From: Bufo bufo
Lineage: Eukaryota; Chordata; Amphibia; Anura; Bufonidae
Length of the DNA: 64,000 nt
Assembly: GCF_905171765.1 (NCBI RefSeq)
Contig: NC_053390.1
Span: 331,358,294 to 331,422,293, forward strand
Reading direction: 5' to 3'
Shown: one piece after another, positions 58,439 through 64,000 of the stretch
Layout of the letters: each line of letters starts with the position of its first letter
Numbering within the stretch: position 1 is the stretch's first letter
Program-made: the position numbers and the translations under genes
Notes under the pieces: generated by a model
Databases searched by the model: none
What the model saw: the letters and a program-made list of their open reading frames with translations, nothing else
Told to the model about the DNA's origin: nothing

Positions 58439-59709
58439 TTAACGTGTACCTTGTTTTTCATCTTGTATTGAGTTGTAGCCTATATTCAAGTCCAGAGCTG
58501 CATTCACAATTCTGCTAACAATTCTGTTAACTAATATGTCTGCTCATTTTCATTTTAAGAGGCTTATTGTCTTTCCATAGAACTGTACAGTGCCTGACAT
58601 AAGGACTATAGATAGCACACAGGCAAGACATAGATAGACACAGAAGATAGACACAAAACCAGCAAGGGTTACTGTGAGTTAAGAACAAGCTAGCAGCAGA
58701 ATTTTGAATGCAGCTCTGTGCTATAGTTGTTATAAAAAAGTGGTTATCCACTGGACTTGATGTATGATTGTATAAAACAGACTATGGCTACCTTTGGAGC
58801 CAATTTTGATTTTGCTTTGCATGCATTTTGGGCTAAAAATAATTTGTAATAGGTTTTTGACCACAGCAAAATTTCACCTTTTTGGACGCTGCATTCAAAA
58901 AGTGTTTTTTGTTTTCTCAACAAACTGCAAAATGTTTTATCACTTTTTTTTTTTTGGGCGGGGGGGGGATTTTGGACTTTCTTATTATTTAAAATTAGAG
59001 TCAATATAAATACAGTAGGGACAAATGATCTGAAACAGGAAAAAGTACAGTATTTCCTTACGTTCTCATGCTATGTTTAAAGCTAGTTTGATCGATTAAT
59101 AATAATATGCCATTAAAAAAACAGCAAGTGGTGAAACAGACTATATTGGCAAAAACACTTCAAAAAACACTGCCAAATAGGTGGTTTTTGTGGAGCATTT
59201 TTTGGTTAAAAAAACCCACCAGGGACAAAACTGTATGTGAAGGAACCCCAAAGATATCATTCTGAAGTAATATATTGGACTATTTCAGGGGCAGTCAGTG
59301 AGCACCTTTGCAAAAATAAATGGGAAAGGTCCACACAAAATCATCAAAGGGTAAGCCGAATGACAAAATGAATCTAAAACTTTATTTAAAACTGAAATAT
59401 GTATAAATTAAAGGAGTTAGCCTAGGCAGACCTGCAAAAATAAGCATGCTTACCTGCTCCTCGGCGCTGGGTACCTGCTCCTCTGCTTCCCTTGCGTCTT
59501 GTCAATAGGTCATGTGACGCAAGGGAATTAGGTCACTGCTGCAACCAGTGATTGGCTGCAGTTGTGTCAGAGCCGATGTTGACAGCGGTACCCAAGGCAG
59601 CAGAGACCAGGGACTAAAGTAGCAACTCCGGGGGGCAGGTAAGTATTCTTTTCTTTTGCTAGTCTGCGTAGGAGGGGACCATGGAAGTATCACGTTCATC
59701 TGTTCAAAC
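58439..59709 (+). other. Intronic DNA with two small repeats
   Basis: 58490-58730 is a foldback (GAGCTGCATTCACAATTCTG against CAGAATTTTGAATGCAGCTC). 59400-59660 carries a GC-rich repeat with TACCTGCTCCTCGGCGCTGG and GGGGGGCAGGTAAGTATTC. No exon with suitable phases (entry 1, exit 0) was found, although one is expected between 57216 and 63321. Confidence 0.4.
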
Positions 59710-60378
59710 AATAATATGCAAGTTTAAATAATATGCAAGTGAAGGAAACAGGTACAAAGATATCTACTGTATATCAACAGTAAAAGGTGTCTTATATCGA
59801 CATGACCTGCAAGGCCGCTCAACAAGGAGGAAGACACTTCTCCAAAACTGCCTTAAAAAAAAGCCAGGTTACATTCTGCAACTGCACATGGGGGCAAAAA
59901 TCTTACTTTTTGGAAAAAGGTCCCCTGGTTTGATGAAACAAAAATTTAACTGTTTGACCATAATGACCATTTTTATGTATCCCCATACATAACAATGTAT
60001 GGCATCATGAGGAAAGAAAATTATGTGGAGAGGTTGAAGCAACATCTCAAGACATCAGCCAGGAAGCTAAAGCTTGGGTGCAAATGGGTCTTCCAAATGA
60101 ACAATGATCCCAAGTATGCTTCCAAAGCTGTGGCTAAATGGCCTAAAGACAGCAATGGGAAGGTAATTGAGTGGCCATCACAAAGCCCATCATTCTCATA
60201 GAATTAGAAGTATGAGAAGAACTGAAAATGTGTGCGCGAGTAACGAGGTCTACAAACCTAACACCAGTTCTGTCAGGAAGAATAGGCCAAAATTCCACAA
60301 ACTTAATATGAGAAGCTTGTGGATATGACTTAAGTTAGTGAATTTAAAGGCAATTGTACCAAATACTAACCACATGTA
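59710..60378 (+). pseudogene. Degraded Tc1-like relic
   Basis: Plus-strand remnants: a TWFDETK-like block near 59920 with stops, and VFQMNNDPKYASKAVAKW near 60090, where N replaces residues of the usual QQDNDPKH block. IEWPSQSPSFS near 60170 lacks the catalytic glutamate. It directly abuts the intact Tc1 element. Clearly dead. Confidence 0.65.
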
Positions 60379-60622
60379 CACTGACACTGACCAAAAATAT
60401 AAACGCAACACTTTCAGTTTTGGTCCTATTTTGCATGAGCTGAACTCAAAGATCTGAAACATTTTCTACATACACAAAAGACCCATTACTCTCAATATTG
60501 TTCACAAATTGGTCTACATCTGTGTTAGTGAGCACTTCTCCTTTACTGAGATAATCCATCCCACCTCACAGGTGTGGCATATCAAGGTGCTGGGGGAGGG
60601 GGGGGGGGGGTCAGAAAACCAG

Positions 60623-61615
60623 TCAGTATATACGCAGTGCAACACATTTCCGTTGCATAGAGTTGATCAGGTTGTTGATTGTGGCCTGTGGAATGTTGGT
60701 CCACTCCTCTTCAATAGCTGTGCGAAGTTGCAGAATATTGGCAGTAACTGGAACACGCTGTCGTATACTCCGATCCAGAGCATCCCAAACATGCTCAATG
60801 GGTGACATGTCCGGTGAGTATGCTGGCCATACAAGAACTGGGATGTTTTCAGCTTCCAGGAAATGTTTACAGATCCTTGCAATATGGGGCCGTGCATTAT
60901 CATGCTGCAACATGAGGTGATGGTCGTGGATGAATGGCACAACAATGGGCTTCAGGATCTCATCACGGTATCTCTGTGAATTCAAAATGCCATCAATAAA
61001 ATACACCTGTGTTCGTTGTCCATGACATACGCCTGCCCATACCATAACCCGACCGCCACCATGGGCCACTCGATCCCCAACATTGACGTCAGCAAACCGC
61101 TCACCCACACAACACCACACACGCTGTCTGCCATCTGCCCTGAACAGTGAAAACCAGGACTCATCCATGAACAGAACTCCTCTCCAACGTGACAGACGCC
61201 ATCGAATGTGAGCATTTGCCCACTCAAGTCGGTTACAACGACGAACTGCAGTCAGGTCCAGACCGCGATGAGGACGACGGGCATGCAGATGAGCTTCCCT
61301 GAGACGGTTTCTGACAGTTTGTGCAGAAATTCTTTGGTTATGCAAACCGATTGTTGCTGCAGCTGTCCGGGTGCCTGGTCTCAGACGATCATGAAGTTGA
61401 ACATGCTGGATGTAGAGGTCTTGGGCTGGTGTGGTTACACGTGGTCTGCGGTTGTGAGGCCGGTTGGATGTACTGCCAAATTCTCTGAAACGCCTTTGGA
61501 GACGGCTTATGGTAATGACATGAACATTCATTGTACGGGCAACAGCTCTGGTAGACATTCCTGCAGTCAGCATGCCAATTGCACGCTCCCTCAAACGTTG
61601 CGACATCTGTGGCAT
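60623..61615 (-). CDS. Intact Tc1-like DD34E transposase
   Basis: A single uninterrupted 330-codon frame from ATG at 61615 (MPQMSQRLRERAIGM). Residues 1-115 contain paired helix-turn-helix DNA-binding segments, with an RPHNRRPRV hook at 52-60 between them. The catalytic triad is D151 (LFMDESWF), D239 (LQHDNARPH) and E274 (SPIEHVWDAL), with 34 residues between D239 and E274, the DD34E pattern. GGGRVMVWAG at 187-196 is the usual glycine-rich box. Length is typical (about 340 aa). It cuts and pastes DNA at TA sites. All key residues are present, so it may be functional if transcribed; the MITE in its own right repeat may hinder movement of this copy. Confidence 0.92.
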   Translation of the reverse strand: MPQMSQRLRERAIGMLTAGMSTRAVARTMNVHVITISRLQRRFREFGSTSNRPHNRRPRVTTPAQDLYIQHVQLHDRLRPGTRTAAATIGLHNQRISAQTVRNRLREAHLHARRPHRGLDLTAVRRCNRLEWANAHIRWRLSRWRGVLFMDESWFSLFRADGRQRVWCCVGERFADVNVGDRVAHGGGRVMVWAGVCHGQRTQVYFIDGILNSQRYRDEILKPIVVPFIHDHHLMLQHDNARPHIARICKHFLEAENIPVLVWPAYSPDMSPIEHVWDALDRSIRQRVPVTANILQLRTAIEEEWTNIPQATINNLINSMQRKCVALRIY

Positions 61616-61782
61616 TGTGCTGTGTGATCAATCTGCACATTTCAGAGTGGCCTTTTATTGTGGGAAGTCTAAGGCACACCTGTGCAATATTCATGCTGTC
61701 TAATCAGCACCTTGATATGCCACACCTGTGAGGTGGGATGGATTATCTCGGCAAAGGAGAAGTGCTCACTAACACACATTTA

Positions 61783-62541
61783 GGGCTCTTTCACACTTGC
61801 GTTATTGTCTTCCGGCATAGAGTTCCGTCGTCGGGGCTCTATGCCGGAAGAATCCTGATCAGGATTATCCTAATGCATTCTGAATGGAGAGAAATCCGTT
61901 CAGGATGCATCAGGATGTCTTCAGTTCCGGAACGGAACGTTTGTTGGCCGGAGAAAATACTGCAGCATGCTGCGCTTTTTGCTCCGGCCAAAAATCCGGA
62001 ACACTTGCCGCAAGGCCGGATCCGGAATTAATGCCCATTGGAAGGCATTGATCCGGATCCGGCCTTAAGCTAAACGTAGTTTCGGCGCATTACCGGATCC
62101 GACATTTAGCTTTTTCTGAATGGTTACCATGGCTGCCGGGACGCTAAAGTCCTGACAGCCATGGTAAAGGGTAGCGGGGAGCGGGGGAGCAGCATACTTA
62201 CCGTCCGTGCGGCTCCCAGGGCGCTCCAGAGTGACGTCAGGGCGCCTCAAGCGCATGGATCACGTGATCGCATGGATCACGTCATCCATGCGCATGGGGC
62301 GCTCTGACGTCATTCTGGAGCGCCCCGGGAGCCGCACGGACTGTAAGTATATTGCTCCCCCGCTCCCCGCTCCTACTATGGCAACCAGGACTTTAATAGC
62401 GTCCTGGGTGCCATAGTAACACTGAAAGCATTTGGAAGACGGTTCCGTCTTCAAATGCTTTCAGTACACTTGCGTTTTTCCGGATCCGGCGGGCAACGGA
62501 AGTGCATGCCGGATCCCAACAACGCAAGTGTGAAAGAGGCC
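61783..62541. mobile_element. 759-bp Harbinger-like MITE inside a Tc1 inverted repeat
   Basis: GGGCTCTTTCACACTTGCG and CGCAAGTGTGAAAGAGGCC are termini, flanked by TTA at 61780-61782 and 62542-62544. The interior is a long palindrome with axis near 62270 (GCATGGATCACGTGATCGCA), mirrored GAGCGCCCCGGGAGCCGCAC/GTGCGGCTCCCAGGGCGCTC and GCCATGGTAAAG/CTATGGCAACC blocks. The two Tc1 halves join cleanly without it. Confidence 0.88.
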
Positions 62542-62681
62542 TTAGACAGATTTTTGAACAATATTTGAGAGTAATGGGTCTTTTGTGCATGTAGAAAATG
62601 TTTCAGATCTTTGAGTTCAGCTCAAGCAAAATGGGAGAAAAACCGAAAGTGTTGCGTTTATATTTTTGGTCAGTGTCAGTG

Positions 62682-63321
62682 TATATAAACTTCTAAGTCA
62701 CTGGGAGTGTGATGAAACAAATAAAAGCTGAAATAAAGCATTGTCTTTAGCATTATTCTGACTTTTCACATTCTTGAAATATAGTAATGATATCAACTGA
62801 CCTAGGAGAGGGAATGTGCACTTGGGTTAAATGCCAGGAATTGGGAAAAACTGATGTGGTCATTTATCAAACTGGTGTAAATTAGAACTGGCTTAGGTGC
62901 CCATAGAAACCAATCAGATACCACCTTTCATTTTTCACAGCTCAATTGGAAAATTAAAGGTTAATTCTGATTGGTTGCTGTGGGTACCTAAGCCAGTTCT
63001 ACTTTACACCAGTTTGATAAATGACCCAATGCATTTTAAAAATGTGGCTTAAAAGTGTATGTAACAGTTTAACTGTATGTACAGGGCTGGGGAATATGTT
63101 AGTGCTATAGAAAAATAGGACATGAAGAATCCCTCAAGGGATTGTTGATTTACTTTCACTTAATCTAATTCCCTTTAATGGTGTCTAGTAATCACTTGTA
63201 TTACTGATATTTACTAAAAACCTAATTATTGTCTTGTTTCAAAATTACAGTCAGTATTATATGTTATTTTTGACTTTGTATGATATTATGATAAACATGT
63301 ATCTGGATTTTTTTTAAATAG
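62682..63321 (+). other. Intron end with a foldback MITE
   Basis: 62858-63026 is a foldback (GGTCATTTATCAAACTGGTG against CACCAGTTTGATAAATGACC). The rest is unassigned. A T-rich tract ending TTTTTTTTAAATAG at 63321 precedes the F-box exon. Confidence 0.5.
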
Positions 63322-63469
63322 ATGTGTGAAGGAGAAAATAGTTCTCTATGGCTCCTTCTTCCAGATGAGCTGTGGATTTATATTTTTTCCCTCCTATCCC
63401 ATGGAGATCTCTCAAGAGTTGCAGACGTATGCCAGAGATTCAGACATATTGCCAATGACGACAGCTTAT
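63322..63469 (+). CDS. F-box exon of the plus-strand gene
   Basis: After TTTTTAAATAG the frame opens MCEGENSSLW and then gives a clear F-box: LLLPDELWIYIFSLLSHGDL followed by SRVADVCQRFRHIANDDSL (residues about 13-49), with the LP, IFSLL, L-R and VC positions of the family. It leaves in phase 1 at gtaagt (63470). F-boxes bind SKP1 in SCF ubiquitin ligases. The exon needs phase 0 entry, whereas exon 5 leaves in phase 1. Either an exon is missing, this ATG starts an alternative transcript, or an internal acceptor (CTCCTTCTTCCAG at 63364, phase 1) is used at the cost of LLLP. F-box identity is firm; linkage to the upstream exons is inferred. Confidence 0.75.
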
Positions 63470-63808
63470 GTAAGTACATAATAATTGGAGTATTAGTTCT
63501 CAGACACTGCAGAAGCCTCAGTGAAGATTTGCAGTCTGCAGCCTCAGTGTAAATTTGTTTAGCTTTCTCTGACAAAATGCTCTGCAATCCTTTTTTGTGG
63601 ACGCTCCACTTTCCACTGTCTTCTGTAACACTTTCTGTCAAGAGCTGGCACGTATGCTGTCACTCAGATGATTTCCCTGTCAGCACAGCTCCTTAGCGGT
63701 GTCATCTCCAGCTCACACTAGACTGAAGTTCACTTCTTCCTAGGGAGGAAGGGGTGGAGCCAGCTTTTCCTAGCCACTAGGGAACTTCCCACTCCATACA
63801 CAGCCTAA
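63470..63808 (+). other. Following intron, unclassified
   Basis: Near 63730-63790 CTTCTTCCTAGGGAGGAAGG and CTAGCCACTAGGGAACTTCC suggest a GC-richer repeat. No exon found. Confidence 0.3.
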
Positions 63809-64000
63809 GGCTACATGCACATCACCGTTGTGTGTTTTGCGGTCCGCAAATTGCGGTTCCGCAAAACACGGATGGCGTCCGTGTGCGTTCCGCAATTTGC
63901 GGAACGGCACAGACAGCCATTGATATAACTAAACGGACAAGAATAGGACAGGTTATATTTCTTTTGCGGCGCCACGGAACGGAGCAAAGAATGTGGACAG
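63809..64000. mobile_element. Harbinger-like MITE, cut by window end
   Basis: TAA (63806-63808) precedes GGCTACATGCACATCACCG, followed by GGTCCGCAAATTGCGGTTCC and the ACAAGAATAGGACAGGTTAT block of the family. The right half lies outside the window. Confidence 0.7.

Larger units (their letters stand above)
60379..62681 (-). mobile_element. Tc1-like transposon with intact transposase and a nested MITE
   Basis: CACTGACACTGACCAAAAAT and ATTTTTGGTCAGTGTCAGTG are inverse termini flanked by TA (60377-60378 and 62682-62683). The inverted repeats are about 220 bp with inner CCCACCTCACAGGTGTGGCA boxes. Removing the 759-bp MITE in the right repeat leaves about 1540 bp, normal for Tc1. A G run (about 12 G) near 60601 lies next to the left inner box. 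Confidence 0.92.

Overview
This is eukaryotic nuclear DNA, almost certainly from an anuran amphibian (frog or toad); a toad or other hyloid frog is my best guess. The grounds are spliceosomal introns, very large TE-filled introns, several Tc1/mariner families, many foldback MITEs, and repeat motifs that I associate with anuran genomes. No bacterial operon, CRISPR, rRNA or tRNA gene was seen. All gene structures are read by eye from splice signals, open frames and intron phase; none was checked by search or RNA.

Two host genes can be supported, and they interleave on opposite strands. (1) A plus-strand gene has a CpG-rich candidate promoter/first exon near 21.44-21.65 kb. Its coding exons are at 27960-30330 (790 codons with a four-cysteine zinc ribbon), 31696-31810, 48031-48110 and 57102-57215, which join without breaking frame. 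An F-box exon at 63322-63469 follows, and the gene runs off the window. The F-box exon needs a different entry phase, so one exon is probably unseen. I do not recognise the gene. (2) A minus-strand gene has exons at 45043-45090, probably 37871-37939, 31821-31904 and a stop-containing last exon at 30836-30964. All join in phase 0. It lies inside introns of the plus gene, and two opposite-strand exons are separated only by a 10-bp sequence that acts as the 5' splice site for both.

The rest is repeats. Target-site duplications can be read directly and sort the elements. TA marks Tc1/mariner (8871-10500, 35476-37099, 53508-55127, 55136-56074, 60379-62681). TTA/TAA marks PIF/Harbinger-like MITEs (at least eight). 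TTAA marks piggyBac-like foldbacks. Eight-bp duplications mark hAT-like elements. Many are nested: 11214-15958, 35327-37486 and 41839-43724 are stacks two to four levels deep, and a Tc1 with an intact 330-aa transposase has a Harbinger-like MITE in one terminal repeat.

Tandem arrays include a 23-bp minisatellite (12.6-13.8 kb), an 11-bp CT-rich array (23.9-25.1 kb), a 21-bp array (32.0-32.4 kb), a roughly 30-bp array (48.4-49.3 kb) and a roughly 770-bp palindromic unit (49.8-52.3 kb). A 539-bp almost identical inverted duplication sits at 17162-18663. Long open frames inside the tandem arrays arise from stop-free units and are not genes.

Nothing here is a convincing new defence or metabolic system. 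The strongest biology is the interleaved antisense gene pair, with an RFX-like box near the plus-strand first exon that hints weakly at a cilium-related role.
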